64,000 bases of DNA from Haloarchaeobius amylolyticus (GCF_026616195.1 NZ_JANHDH010000005.1:1-64000), one strand, 5' to 3'. Shown: positions 8,801 through 19,072, numbered from the stretch's first letter. Notes: generated by a model not told the origin, from the letters alone. Numbers and translations are program-made.

Positions 8801-10654
8801 ATGATAATGGAATTCGGGGGGAAGGAGATAGTCTTGGCCGTCGTAGTACTTTCAATCTGTATTGTTGGGTGGGGGGAAATTGATATTGATGGAGATGGTC
8901 TCAAAAACTCGGTCGAGGACCAACACGGTTTAGACAAATTCTCTATCGACACTGACGGTGATGGGCTGAATGATTCAATCGAGGTTGCGAGAGAAGATCT
9001 GGATGGGTCAGAATCCGATTCAGACGAGGATGGACTATCTGATAGTAAAGAACTCAGGTTCGGTTCGGACCCTTCGAAACCCGATACAGACGGTGACGGA
9101 GCGACGGATAAACAGGAATTCCGGTTCGGTTCAAACCCTAACGCAAAGCACTCCGACAAAGATGGTGTGCCAGACGGGGTGGAGATAAGTAACCTCTCAG
9201 ACCCAACAAAGTTGGACACGGACAAAGACGGCTTACCTGATCCTCAAGAGATCAGGAACGACAAAACGAAACCAAACCGCCCAGATACCGACTTCGATGG
9301 TCTTGAAGATAAATTCGAATTAGAAGGCGATACTGACCCGAATCATCCAGACACCGATTCTGACGGTCTAAACGACAGTGTAGAAATTCATGGGCCTACT
9401 GACCCGACTCTTCCTGACACCGATGGAGACGGACTTGAGGACGGGTTTGAGTCACGTCAGAATGGATTCGATCCGACACGAGTAGACACTGATGGTGACG
9501 GTCTCAATGACAAGACCGAATATGAGATCGATACAGACCCAGCGAACAGTGATACCGACGGTGATGGTCGGCCAGACAAACAGGAGTACGCTGCAGAGGG
9601 CCTAGACCCATCAAAAGTCGAATTAACGACCATCAGCGGTTCTGGAGAGGGTGGAATATCGACTGAGAGCCTTCGAACGAAGACATTGGACTCAGTCACA
9701 CAGATGGGTGATTTGGCCCAGAACCGGACAGAATGGAATCAAACGGTGACAGACACAGCGACTACGATTTGCAACAGCCACGATGAAGTCGTACCCCAGA
9801 CGGCCTCTAACATTACAGGGAATAGTAGCGAAATCTATCGTGATACATATCGCATCCAACACGCAGCGGGAGCGATGCAAACTCTCGGTGCGGACTTGAA
9901 CGTGAATTCGGTTGAAAATCGAATGCAAACTGCACGGAGATACACGAGTCTACTCTCTGATTATACCCCAATCGTAGGCAGTTATCAGCGTCTACACAAT
10001 GCCTCATGTGCGGTAAAACAAGGCAAAGAAGGTGCGAAGCAGGACTTCTATATTGCATCCGCGGAATTCACCGCAGATATCGCTCTTGCTAAGGAAGGAG
10101 TAATCTACAAGGCGTCATTCAAAACGACCGGAATGGCAGCTCGTGCTGTCGGACTGAATCGACTTTCCCGAATTTGTGGATACAAATGTGTGGGTCTCGT
10201 CCAAAGTGAACTCCACTGGTTCATCAGAGGAACCTACAATAACGCGCTTGATACTGCATCAATCAAAGCCATCAACGGGGATGTCTCACTCAGTAGTTGG
10301 AATGAATCGGTCCGTCAAGATGTCGCTCAATACGTAAGTGAACACACTGAGGCCAGGGTTATCGGTGAACAGTTAATCCAAGAGCAGCGAATCGTGTCTT
10401 GTGTCAACGACAATCTGGGGAAGGAAGATATACTCACCCTCGCGACCAGCCTTTCGACCGAGTCAGTGAAAACACTTCGAACGGTAATCGAGCATCAGAA
10501 GCTCCCAGAGGACGTGGATCTCGCGTTTCTTGAAGAGATTGATGGAGTCGAGAGTTGTTTGAATGGTACTAATTCCTCTCCTGAACCAAGGGTATCAACA
10601 CACCCTTCTACGGGATATGAGTTCACGCCTTCAATACGGAAACCTTGGTCCTAA
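8801..10654 (+). CDS. Exported TSP3-repeat calcium-binding protein
   Basis: A 617-residue protein with an N-terminal hydrophobic signal or anchor (residues about 8-25). Residues about 27-275 hold roughly ten thrombospondin type 3 repeats of the form D-x-D-x-D-G-L-x-D-x-x-E, each a calcium-binding loop, suited to a high-salt exterior. The last 330 residues are mostly helical with paired cysteines (ICGYKC) and hydrophobic stretches, and resemble in pattern the C-terminal half of the lipoprotein at 5563-6984. No enzyme motif is visible. AT-richer than the flanking tfb. It could be a secreted effector, adhesin or halocin-like protein; I cannot decide. Confidence 0.75.
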   Translation: MIMEFGGKEIVLAVVVLSICIVGWGEIDIDGDGLKNSVEDQHGLDKFSIDTDGDGLNDSIEVAREDLDGSESDSDEDGLSDSKELRFGSDPSKPDTDGDGATDKQEFRFGSNPNAKHSDKDGVPDGVEISNLSDPTKLDTDKDGLPDPQEIRNDKTKPNRPDTDFDGLEDKFELEGDTDPNHPDTDSDGLNDSVEIHGPTDPTLPDTDGDGLEDGFESRQNGFDPTRVDTDGDGLNDKTEYEIDTDPANSDTDGDGRPDKQEYAAEGLDPSKVELTTISGSGEGGISTESLRTKTLDSVTQMGDLAQNRTEWNQTVTDTATTICNSHDEVVPQTASNITGNSSEIYRDTYRIQHAAGAMQTLGADLNVNSVENRMQTARRYTSLLSDYTPIVGSYQRLHNASCAVKQGKEGAKQDFYIASAEFTADIALAKEGVIYKASFKTTGMAARAVGLNRLSRICGYKCVGLVQSELHWFIRGTYNNALDTASIKAINGDVSLSSWNESVRQDVAQYVSEHTEARVIGEQLIQEQRIVSCVNDNLGKEDILTLATSLSTESVKTLRTVIEHQKLPEDVDLAFLEEIDGVESCLNGTNSSPEPRVSTHPSTGYEFTPSIRKPWS

Positions 10655-10819
10655 TCCCCTTTCAAACGCTTAGTTGAACAAGTCGTTTATCCATAGGGAG
10701 CCAGAGCCACTTCTTGTACTGACTCAGTTCCTCACCAAATTGGAGAAGTTTAGTAAGGGCATCGTTACTCCGTTAATAAATACATTACAAATATATAATT
10801 AGCTTTCATCAAGCGGCTT

Positions 10820-12094
10820 GTGGCTAGTGGGTTTACGATTGCTGGAACGATAATCGCAGCAGTAGCAGGAATCATAGCGATTCACAAATTCGTGGTCCGC
10901 CGGCCACGTTTACAACTTACCGGAGAAATATCGGGCGTTACGCGTTACCAGAAACAGGTCTCTGGGATATTGAATTTAGGAATAGAAAATACTGGGTTTG
11001 GGAACGCTGAAGAGGTATATTTAGAGGTTCACACTCCAACGTGGGACTTTCCGAAAGAAGAAATCTCTGACGAGGATTCAATTTTGGAATTCGACCACGA
11101 TAGCCATGGATATATCGGAGCATCTGGCAAAAGACACAGGTTCAAAATAAGCGATATGCTCCACCCTGGATCTGAATATAAGTTAATCCACGGAGATATT
11201 CAACTTGAGCCCCATCGAAGTTATCATATAAAGTATGAGTCAAGTTCTCAGTCGCATGGGCCAAGAAAAGGGTCTCTGGAGATTCTCACAGACTATGATA
11301 CTGTCAGGATATCCCATGATTCACCCTACTTCTGGACCCCTTACGCTAGAAGGATACTAGACATTGGAACCGCCATCGGTAGCATCGTACCATTCTCACT
11401 TACTCAGCCTCAAGTTCAAATCCGCGACGAGGGAATAGTACACAAGGCTGGCTCTTTTTTTGAATGGTTTGTAACGCCAGTCGTAGAGGTTGAAACTAAA
11501 GAGGAATCAAAAATATCGGCATATTCAATCACAGTTCACGGAACAATTTGGATGAGAAAGGGCTCTTCAAAGACCGCTGTTGGTTCTATAGATTTGTCTC
11601 GTTGCTCGGTCCCACCAGGAGACACAGTGGTTTTTGTTATGGAAGATCAAAATCGGCGCGCAAAACAAACCCTCGCTTGTAGTTCTGAATATAAAGTATT
11701 CAAACAGATTCCGCTCCGGTACACTCCAAAAGAGCCGCCTTACCCTTCGTTTCCCTTATCAGATATAGAGATTGATTGGTCCGTTGAGTATGAGGTGCCT
11801 GAAAAGGGAGATCAAAGAGGTATTGAAATCCAATCATACCAGATGGAGACAAATACCTTTGGGGGCCCCACTCAGGTCAAAATACGTGGAAAAATCAGAA
11901 ATGAGAACGCTAAGGGCAGAGGATTCTTTGTAATTGGAAGAGTGTATGATTCGTCGGGGAAATTAATTGGCACTCCAAATCGGCGAATTCAGATATCTTC
12001 TGATAGCGTAACTGAGTTCAATATTAGTTGTTATTTACCAATAGAGGAGAGCAAAATTTCCACTTGCAGGGTTGTACTACAGCGAACACTCTGA
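10820..12094 (+). CDS. Membrane-anchored beta-rich protein (FxLYD-like C-terminus)
   Basis: A 424-residue protein starting with GTG. Residues about 5-22 form a single membrane helix (TIAGTIIAAVAGIIAIHKF), followed by a basic stop (RRPR). The remainder is beta-rich. The last 90 residues (VKIRGKIRNENAKGRGFFVIG, YDSSGKLIGT) resemble FxLYD-type beta-sandwich domains found in exported archaeal proteins. Strongly AT-rich. It follows the TSP3 gene on the same strand after 165 bases with its own AT-rich upstream region, and may work with it at the cell surface. Function unknown. Confidence 0.6.
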   Translation: MASGFTIAGTIIAAVAGIIAIHKFVVRRPRLQLTGEISGVTRYQKQVSGILNLGIENTGFGNAEEVYLEVHTPTWDFPKEEISDEDSILEFDHDSHGYIGASGKRHRFKISDMLHPGSEYKLIHGDIQLEPHRSYHIKYESSSQSHGPRKGSLEILTDYDTVRISHDSPYFWTPYARRILDIGTAIGSIVPFSLTQPQVQIRDEGIVHKAGSFFEWFVTPVVEVETKEESKISAYSITVHGTIWMRKGSSKTAVGSIDLSRCSVPPGDTVVFVMEDQNRRAKQTLACSSEYKVFKQIPLRYTPKEPPYPSFPLSDIEIDWSVEYEVPEKGDQRGIEIQSYQMETNTFGGPTQVKIRGKIRNENAKGRGFFVIGRVYDSSGKLIGTPNRRIQISSDSVTEFNISCYLPIEESKISTCRVVLQRTL

Positions 12095-12268
12095 CACCGG
12101 AAGTGTAAGACTTCCTCTTAGACGTGTCCCTAAGGGGACGTTCTCAAAACACCACCCACACCCTCGGGGGCAGGGAGGGGGTGGGGTCAGGCCGAGTCAG
12201 CGGGAGAAATGCGCGCGCGAACCGGGAATTCAGGGGTTCTGGACAGTGTTGCCACTACGCTGGCTGCT

Positions 12269-13897
12269 TCAGTCGAGGTAGTGCCACGCCGTTGTGGCAA
12301 ACGATTTCGTCTCGTCTGAGTCAACCGAGCGAAGATCACTGGTCACCTTCTTCTCGAATCGAACCTTGGCTATCCGATATCGTGCCTCCGGCATGTCTGC
12401 GGCTTTCCAGAGCTTGAATCCCTCGCGGAGCTTCCGACGGATATCGTCGACGACGCCGAAATCCAACTGTAACTCCGTACTCTCTCGGTCCGTCACGTCG
12501 ATGTCGTGCTTAGCTGCCCACGCGATGAACGCGCTCGTCGACGTATCGAGCCCACGCCTGGACGCCTCGATAGCCTTTGCACCCACTTCAGCAGCACGCT
12601 GAGTGGCCTCTCTCGCTTCCTTCACTGCATCGTAGACCAGGTCCGCGATGTAGTCCGAACGGAGTGCGACCTTCCCGTACTCACGCTCTACCAGCTCGGG
12701 AATCCGCTTCAGGGCACGCCGGACGCTTCCGGGATGTCTCCCAGTTTCGTCGGCAATATCCTTCGGGCTCACCTCTCCACCGTCGGTCACCAGCACTTCG
12801 AGCGACTCCCAAGCCGTTGGTGCGAGTCCATCCGCGATGTGCTTGATGACCACCGACTCCTGTCGGTGCTTGATTCGCGTGAAATCCAGTTCGACCAGGT
12901 TGCGGTCACGGTCTGACTCCCCTAGCTGGAAGTACTCACCTTCGACGTAGGTCCCACCACCTTGACGAATCGGGAGACCTGCTTCGGCAAGTACGCTCAA
13001 CAGGGTCTCCTCGAGTTCTCGATTCAGTTGTTCGATGTCGTCCTCGGACGCAGAGAGCTGTTCCCGCCAGAATGACTTCTGGTAGGACACGCCGACCTTC
13101 GGATGGGAGAGCGAGCCGCTGAGACTGACGGACTCCTTCGCGTAGTAGTGCTTGACCTCCTTCGGCAGGTCGTGCGTGGGGAACGCCTCAGCCACGCGTC
13201 GCGGGCCCAGAGTCGCCGTGTGGTAGTACCCTGGACGGTCGCGACCGTGCTCGTCGCTGTCGAACTGAACGAGTTTGCGCCGTCCCGTCCGGTCGTGTTC
13301 CAGAAGGTGGCCCAGTTGGGCTATCGGACCATCCCGTGCGTGGACTGGTCCACTCGCTTCCTCGTGGACCCGGACGTAACGCTCCGCGTCGAGAATCGTC
13401 GAGAAACCGTGCGGGTCCTCGAAGTACATGCTCTCGATGCCGACCGCGAGCACCGCGCGGCGAAGCAGCGGGAGGTACTGGTCGAACTCGATGTTCGACC
13501 CCTGGACGTGGAGGTTTACCGCCTCGTCGATGTCGGCTGAAATCGAGATCTCGTGACCACTCTCGGAACGCATACCCTGCCAGCGCGGGGCGAGATGGAC
13601 GTGGAACGACCGCTGTCCAACGGGGTCTTCCGCGCTCTCGACGTGCAGGTCGAACTCGCGCATCTCTTCCAGACGGAACTCGGTACCGCTCGGGAGCCGC
13701 GTGCCGGGGTGTTCGGGACCGGAGTCACGGTAAGAGAGTCGAGAGACCCACTTCTCCCCGTCGAAGTCGAATTCGGCTTCCTGACTCCCGCCACCGTCCT
13801 TGATGCGCCGGTCGCACGCGAAGAACGGGGCGAGTCCGTGCTGATCGAAGAGGAAGTGCGCCGCGAACTCGTGGGGTGCGGTCTCGATCAGCTGCAC
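12269..13897 (-). CDS. Haloarchaeal plasmid protein with internal winged helix
   Basis: A 542-residue acidic protein of a type I recognise from haloarchaeal plasmids (I recall it as DUF7845, not verified). It begins MQLIETAPHEFAAHFLFDQHGLAPFF. Residues about 395-445 form a helix-turn-helix (SPKDIADETGRHPGSVRRALKRI). The C-terminal 100 residues are helical. High GC, like the core genes. It is divergent from the SWIM gene, with about 200 bases between them. A DNA-binding or partition-related role is plausible, not shown. Confidence 0.7.
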   Translation of the reverse strand: MQLIETAPHEFAAHFLFDQHGLAPFFACDRRIKDGGGSQEAEFDFDGEKWVSRLSYRDSGPEHPGTRLPSGTEFRLEEMREFDLHVESAEDPVGQRSFHVHLAPRWQGMRSESGHEISISADIDEAVNLHVQGSNIEFDQYLPLLRRAVLAVGIESMYFEDPHGFSTILDAERYVRVHEEASGPVHARDGPIAQLGHLLEHDRTGRRKLVQFDSDEHGRDRPGYYHTATLGPRRVAEAFPTHDLPKEVKHYYAKESVSLSGSLSHPKVGVSYQKSFWREQLSASEDDIEQLNRELEETLLSVLAEAGLPIRQGGGTYVEGEYFQLGESDRDRNLVELDFTRIKHRQESVVIKHIADGLAPTAWESLEVLVTDGGEVSPKDIADETGRHPGSVRRALKRIPELVEREYGKVALRSDYIADLVYDAVKEAREATQRAAEVGAKAIEASRRGLDTSTSAFIAWAAKHDIDVTDRESTELQLDFGVVDDIRRKLREGFKLWKAADMPEARYRIAKVRFEKKVTSDLRSVDSDETKSFATTAWHYLD

Positions 13898-14044
13898 CGC
13901 GGCTCACCCCCGTCAAGCGTCGAATCGAATAGACCCCTCGCTACGGGGGTAGTCGTTACGGCATGTAAACCGAGAAGGGTATGCCGCCTCCCGGCACTGT
14001 CCCTCCGACAACGAAACTAACCTCGGCCTACACCAGCCAATAGC

Positions 14045-14074
14045 GTTTTATCACCCCCTGAGGGGTGCGGGGGG
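14045..14074 (+). promoter_or_regulatory. GC-rich leader element, copy d
   Basis: GTTTTATCACCCCCTGAGGG then GTGCGGGGGG, about 55 bases before the SWIM gene start. It has the best-formed CCCCTGAGGGG hairpin of the family. Confidence 0.65.
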
Positions 14075-14099
14075 CTGAAACGGCCTCTCGTCGATTAGA

Positions 14100-14528
14100 A
14101 TGTCGACAAACCCACTCTCCAAACTGAAATACCTGACCCGCGTCGGGAAGCGAGCACAGTACGAAGCCTTCGAGTTCGAACTCACGCCGGCAGGCGTTCG
14201 CATCCGAAACTGCAGCCACGCGAACCCGAGTGAACACGAATACCTCGTCACCGTCGACGACGGTGTTCCATCATCGTGCACCTGCCCTGCCAACGCGAAC
14301 TACGACGGGGCCTGTAAGCACCGTATCGCCGTCGCGATCAGACAGCCAGTCCTCGAATCAGCTACCCAGAACCAACTAGTCGCTGACGGCGGGACGCGGC
14401 CTGCAAAGTCCTCGGTTGACTCCGAGGACAGCTCTTCACTAGAGGATTGTGACTGCGACAGTCTCACCGACGGCTTCCCCTGCTGGCCGTGTTACCGCGA
14501 TGAAAAGCGAGACTTCGAGAACGAATAG
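14100..14528 (+). CDS. SWIM zinc-finger protein
   Basis: A 142-residue protein. Residues about 25-85 contain a SWIM-type zinc finger: CTC followed by CKHRIAVAI, a fold used to bind DNA or protein. The C-terminal part is acidic with a cysteine cluster (CDCDSLTDGFPCWPC). It follows leader copy d and precedes the 162-residue gene and an OB-fold gene on the same strand, a set that looks like one operon. A 5'-truncated, stop-containing copy lies at 19800-20016. Confidence 0.8.
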   Translation: MSTNPLSKLKYLTRVGKRAQYEAFEFELTPAGVRIRNCSHANPSEHEYLVTVDDGVPSSCTCPANANYDGACKHRIAVAIRQPVLESATQNQLVADGGTRPAKSSVDSEDSSSLEDCDCDSLTDGFPCWPCYRDEKRDFENE

Positions 14529-14574
14529 CCCACGCTGTCGCCGGCGTTGAACAACCAACCTTCACTCACGAAGA

Positions 14575-15063
14575 ATGCATCAACTCATCTACGCACTCGT
14601 CCAGGCATCGACCGAAGAACAAGCACTCCAAGACGCCCACTGCGTCTTCGACCGACTCGTCGGATGTAGACCAGAAGCAACGCCTGTGTTCGACTACTAC
14701 GTCACATTCGACGACCGGAGCTCTCGCTGTGCCGGCCCGGCGCGTTGGGGCGACCTTCCAGTTGCAGTTCCAGCCGGATCCCCGAGAGGGGCTGAACTCA
14801 TCGAACGTGGCTGGAAAGATACGCTCAACCAGTTCGAACGCAACCTCGGCATCGTCCAAGACGCGATTGCGCAGTACTCGACGGAAGAAATCATGCAGGA
14901 CACCGACCTCGTCAGACACGCTTTCTACAACGTCGGCCGCTACCAGGGGCCGACCATCGCACTCTACGACGGACACGGCTGCGGAATCCGCCATCGGCGA
15001 CAACTCAACTCCGTCCTTGAACGTGAGAACATCTGGGTTGTCCCCGCTGACGTGCATTACTGA
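14575..15063 (+). CDS. Conserved haloarchaeal plasmid protein, function unknown
   Basis: A 162-residue protein beginning MHQLIYALVQASTEEQAL, with VFDYYVTFDD in the middle and TIALYDGHGCGIRHRRQL near the end. I recognise the type from haloarchaeal plasmids but not a function. It lies 46 bases after the SWIM gene and 20 bases before the disrupted coiled part of the second OB-fold gene, so co-transcription is likely. Confidence 0.7.
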   Translation: MHQLIYALVQASTEEQALQDAHCVFDRLVGCRPEATPVFDYYVTFDDRSSRCAGPARWGDLPVAVPAGSPRGAELIERGWKDTLNQFERNLGIVQDAIAQYSTEEIMQDTDLVRHAFYNVGRYQGPTIALYDGHGCGIRHRRQLNSVLERENIWVVPADVHY

Positions 15064-15288
15064 TTGCAGCTCCGGACTGTTACAGAAAATCAAATCCGCC
15101 GACGAGCTAATTTACAGTGCGACCCTCGAACAGAAAGAGCGCATTCGTGCGCGGGAAGCCGAACTGGAGCGCATCAGTGCCCAGGCAGAGATGGGGACGC
15201 AAGACGGTCGGGAGAAGCGGACGCGAGACATCGCGGCGAGGCTGAGCGGCGTGCAGAGTTCCAGAAGCGGGCGGCGAGCGTGAATCCG

Positions 15289-15801
15289 ATGGCTGACCCG
15301 GAGCGAGGCGATCCTCGTGCAAAACTCACGCAGGAGCAGTTGGCGGCGGTGAACAAGCAGTCTGTGCGGCTGGCGAAGAAGCTGGATGGCTGGTCGCGAG
15401 CAGCGATTGGTCGGCGGCTGGGTGAAGCCGTCGTCGGTGGGAAAGACCTGATGAGCGCGGTCTTCGGAGTGTTCGAGGAGTTGCAGACCGCACCGGGGTC
15501 AGTGGTTCCCATCGGGAAGCTTGAGGACGTCGATCGCAAAGAGGTGAGCATCGAGGGTCGTGTGACACAGCTTTGGGAGTCGTCGAGTTCAGCGATTTCC
15601 CAAGTCGGCCTCATCGAAGACGAAAGTGGACGGACGAATCTGACGTCGTGGGTTACGAGTGACCAACCCTGGATCGAAGAGGGCGAGCGCGTGCGGATCC
15701 ACGGCGCGGCGAGAAATTGGTACGAAGGACGCGTCTCACTGGCCGTCACTGGGTGGAGCACCATACATTTCCCTGAGCGCGGTCGGTGGTGGGAAGCGTA
15801 G
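15289..15801 (+). CDS. OB-fold DNA-binding protein, copy 2 (5' part frameshifted)
   Basis: A 170-residue product from ATG 15289. It matches the C-terminal two thirds of the protein at 190-1011, including EVSIEGRV, QVGLIEDESG and FPERGRWWE. The coiled N-terminal part of the family is readable just upstream but in another frame (about 15083-15283, ATLEQKERIRAREAELERI) and runs to a stop at 15283. A frameshift near 15240-15280 therefore split the gene. Either the short OB-fold product is still made or the copy is dying. The stop is followed by a T-rich tract (15820-15828) and the 41-base flank repeat. Confidence 0.65.
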   Translation: MADPERGDPRAKLTQEQLAAVNKQSVRLAKKLDGWSRAAIGRRLGEAVVGGKDLMSAVFGVFEELQTAPGSVVPIGKLEDVDRKEVSIEGRVTQLWESSSSAISQVGLIEDESGRTNLTSWVTSDQPWIEEGERVRIHGAARNWYEGRVSLAVTGWSTIHFPERGRWWEA

Positions 15802-15865
15802 CCAGCGTACGCGGCCTTCTTTTTTGCTACGTGCCGGACCGACCCAGACCCCACCGCCCCACCCT

Positions 15866-15906
15866 CCGCTCCGTGCTCGCTACGCTGCGCGCGCAGCCAC
15901 GACCTT
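15866..15906. repeat. 3' flank direct repeat, copy 2
   Basis: Matches 1074-1114 at 40 of 41 bases, including the palindrome GCTGCGCGCGCAGC (15884-15897). Like copy 1 it lies between an OB-fold gene and AT-rich cargo. Confidence 0.7.
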
Positions 15907-16051
15907 AACAAAGGATTGAAAATAACTCTACGTATTGGATAACCGAAACCCAGATATCATGAGTCTATTCAGCTGACAGCGTAGGGATCGTCTTTCAGCA
16001 TATCTTACTCGTCAACATAGATGCAGAGAACTAGTCACAGCCTTCTTTCGT

Positions 16052-18400
16052 CTAATTAGCCTCCGATTCCAGATATTCATGGTACTCAGCACCTTTAGTA
16101 CTGATATCTTCATAGAATTCGGTCTCAACTACTTGTTGCAACTGCCGCCATGTCTGACTTGATGAGAGCTTCTTGATACCATGTCCACGTCCAGTTGGAT
16201 AACCCAGTTCTTCATGCCACGGTCGAATCGCTTGTCCACCATAGTCCGGTATGTCATAGAAATCAGCAACGAGCCGCTCATCAAGTATTTCCTGCGTCTT
16301 CTTTAGGTCATCAAACTGCGCAGCTATGCAACCACACAGTTTTAGATGCTTGTAGATCCAACGGGTGTCGTCCTCGCCGAACCTGCTTTTTGCCTTTCCG
16401 TAGAAGTCATCTACTTGCTTGAAAATCTCCGAAAGTCTCTCATCATTGCCTTGGAAGAAGAAAATTGCAATAAGAAGGAAATCTCCAAAATAATGTCTAA
16501 CCGTAGAATCCGGTCTGCTATACCTTGCACCGTCTATTTCCCGTAACATCAAACTCAGGAAGTCAGAAGTCAGCCCATCCACCAAATCGGTTTTCTCTAC
16601 AAATTTTACCTGAATGTCGTTGCAGAAGATGAACAACATCTGGGGATAAGCGGAATATACATCGTGGTAATTCGTGTCCGGAAAAAGACTCGCCATGTCA
16701 CTTAAAAACTCAACTAACGCCTCACAACAATCAATAAATTCAGATTCCAAACGGGCATTATCAAAACCTACTGCCTCACGTGGATCAGTACTGAACTCCT
16801 CTGGAGGGGAAGTCGTGATTGACCCAAGTCCAGCAGCCATATCTGGTGTTAAAGAATACAGACCATAGTATCGAAATTGAGTCAGGAAAGATTCCGAGCC
16901 GAAAAATACGGCTTCGAGCAATCCCTTATCAAACTGGTTGCTCTTCCATGCCGTGGAAAAGAGTTCAAGAATTTCGTCTAATGGTTTCTCGACTTGATGG
17001 CTCTGAAAATAGAGTTCCTCGGAAATCAGAGAATCTACCATAGAGATGTAGTGCCATTGGAATTGAGAGAGGCACACCCTTAGTGGCATACTTGCTTTAT
17101 TCGCCAGACTCCATTTCCCGATCCTTTCCAAGTAGGACGAATACTGCCAGTAGTGTGAATGACCAGTAGCAGTTTTAGTTTCCAATGATAAGACCACTGT
17201 CCGATTGATTTCTCGGATCGACTTTCCCAGAGCATCTGTCCGGTCCATCTCAGGATACGTGATTTTGAATATATCCCATAATGATTGAAGCCACAAAGAA
17301 GTCTGGACTGCGTTCTCAGTGTTTCTAAAGGTTGATCTCGACAAACCCCCCAAGGATTCAGATAGTGGTTCCAAATATTTCTGACTCGTATAGTCCTTTC
17401 CTGTTCTCTCGATTATGAACTGAAATTGGTCGTTTAACTCCCTCACGAAATTATCTTCGACAGGCGAAATCAACATTCCCAAATATTTCGTCCCAATGTT
17501 TTCCAAAGATTGGACACATGTGATCACAAGAATGTGATCGTTATTTTCAATCGCACGGATCGACGTGTTGGTAATTAATAAAGTATCTTGGTTGAGTTCT
17601 GTAAGAAACTTCTCATCCTTCAGCGGTACGCGGGCAGATGATTGGTAGATGTTGTCTCTAGTGACTTTTCCATTGATGCGGTCCTCTACCCTGCCGATTG
17701 CATTTGAAACATCTAAATAATGACCCGTGACGAGAGACAATGAAACCAGATAGAGAAATGAAGAAAAAGTCAAAATATAGCTCAGGGATTGAAGTACACC
17801 TGACCATTGAAAGTATAGTCCAGAAAGGTTGTATAAGGCGATGAGCAGCAGCCCCATGAATATCAAAATGAGATAGAAATCTCTGTAGATCTCCTTCGAG
17901 AGACCCGGATTATACTCTTGAGTTGTATTTTGGATGACGAAGATCAAGATGATGAAGACGAAGCCAATCATATTCACAAGAAGCAATAGCGAATTCGAGA
18001 AAAACGCGTTCTCCTTCGAAATAGCAAATAATTCGACTACCTGAGAATTGGGATAGCTTATTGAAATCCCCACAAACACCAACGGTAAAATTGAGATGGT
18101 CCAAAAGGATATTTTCCCCCAAGAGTATAGGTCCAGATTCGATCTCCAAGCTTGAAATCTTGCTATCCTGGACTCTAAAAATATTCTCACCTGATTATGA
18201 GTCCACTGCCATTTTGCAACGATCGCTCTCCGCAGGAGAGACAGAGTTATCGCAACACCAAGTGCAATAATGCTTCCCCCCATCAGATACAGTCTCGGTC
18301 CAGAGTTGTTGGCGAAAGCTGTGAAGACCAATGTCCCTCCCAATGAGGAGGTATAAATTACAAAAACCTTCTTTGCCAATTGGACGAACATTAGTGCCAA
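16052..18400 (-). CDS. Large six-helix membrane protein with helical cytoplasmic tail
   Basis: A 782-residue protein. I count about six membrane helices in residues 10-230 (for example ISFWTISILPLVFVGISI and FYLILIFMGLLLIALYNL). A soluble, helix-rich region of about 550 residues follows with no catalytic motif I recognise. The arrangement recalls DUF2254-like membrane proteins but I cannot assign it. Strongly AT-rich next to the GC-rich OB-fold gene. It lies downstream of the Tat lipoprotein gene on the same strand (76-base gap), so the two may be an operon. Confidence 0.65.
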   Translation of the reverse strand: MALMFVQLAKKVFVIYTSSLGGTLVFTAFANNSGPRLYLMGGSIIALGVAITLSLLRRAIVAKWQWTHNQVRIFLESRIARFQAWRSNLDLYSWGKISFWTISILPLVFVGISISYPNSQVVELFAISKENAFFSNSLLLLVNMIGFVFIILIFVIQNTTQEYNPGLSKEIYRDFYLILIFMGLLLIALYNLSGLYFQWSGVLQSLSYILTFSSFLYLVSLSLVTGHYLDVSNAIGRVEDRINGKVTRDNIYQSSARVPLKDEKFLTELNQDTLLITNTSIRAIENNDHILVITCVQSLENIGTKYLGMLISPVEDNFVRELNDQFQFIIERTGKDYTSQKYLEPLSESLGGLSRSTFRNTENAVQTSLWLQSLWDIFKITYPEMDRTDALGKSIREINRTVVLSLETKTATGHSHYWQYSSYLERIGKWSLANKASMPLRVCLSQFQWHYISMVDSLISEELYFQSHQVEKPLDEILELFSTAWKSNQFDKGLLEAVFFGSESFLTQFRYYGLYSLTPDMAAGLGSITTSPPEEFSTDPREAVGFDNARLESEFIDCCEALVEFLSDMASLFPDTNYHDVYSAYPQMLFIFCNDIQVKFVEKTDLVDGLTSDFLSLMLREIDGARYSRPDSTVRHYFGDFLLIAIFFFQGNDERLSEIFKQVDDFYGKAKSRFGEDDTRWIYKHLKLCGCIAAQFDDLKKTQEILDERLVADFYDIPDYGGQAIRPWHEELGYPTGRGHGIKKLSSSQTWRQLQQVVETEFYEDISTKGAEYHEYLESEAN

Positions 18401-18475
18401 CTGACTTGATAGTTCCAGGTCCTATAATTGTATCCAAATCCAGTTAGAAGTGAAGATATAGTCTCGAACAGGCGC

Positions 18476-19072
18476 TCACAGAAGGGCTATTGTTTGATCT
18501 TCGAATATAAACAAGATAGCCCAGATTGTACCAGCGAAATCACCGTCCCTGACTACAAACTGAACTCGATCTATATCCATGACCTGAGTGGACCCTCCGT
18601 TGTCAGCCGACGGTAACTTCTTGAGTTGTTCCTGCAGTTCATACCCTGATCCAGTTTCAGTTGCTAATACCCCGCTCTCTTTCCCCTTATACTCATTTCC
18701 AAGGAAGATAGCGCGATAGCTGGAGTTTGAAGAACGAAATCGTATTTCGATCTCAGCGTCGTCATCTAACTGCTCAACATCAGCATTGATGTATACACTG
18801 CTTCTGGAAGCCTCAGAGATAGAAACCGGGATTTCACCGACTACTTCCCCATCAGCAACCGAGTCTTCGGTCGAAATCTTCAACCCAGAATTGTTGTTAT
18901 TCTTGACATTATTGGCAGTGAGCTTGGCAGACCCACTTGACGAAACGGACAGGTCTGATGAATCAACCACCCCTGGCCGCTGGCTGGTCCTTCCGAGACA
19001 CCCGGTCATGGAACCCAACACTGCTGCGGCGACCAGAAACTTTCGACGGCTTGTATTTTCAATTCCGACCAT
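18476..19072 (-). CDS. Tat-exported lipoprotein
   Basis: A 198-residue protein with a twin-arginine signal and lipobox (SRRKFLVAAAVLGSMTGC), then a serine-rich linker and a beta-rich domain. It should be anchored outside the membrane. Its promoter region is shared with the divergent wHTH-membrane gene at 19173. It probably works with the membrane protein encoded downstream; the role is unknown. Confidence 0.65.
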   Translation of the reverse strand: MVGIENTSRRKFLVAAAVLGSMTGCLGRTSQRPGVVDSSDLSVSSSGSAKLTANNVKNNNNSGLKISTEDSVADGEVVGEIPVSISEASRSSVYINADVEQLDDDAEIEIRFRSSNSSYRAIFLGNEYKGKESGVLATETGSGYELQEQLKKLPSADNGGSTQVMDIDRVQFVVRDGDFAGTIWAILFIFEDQTIALL

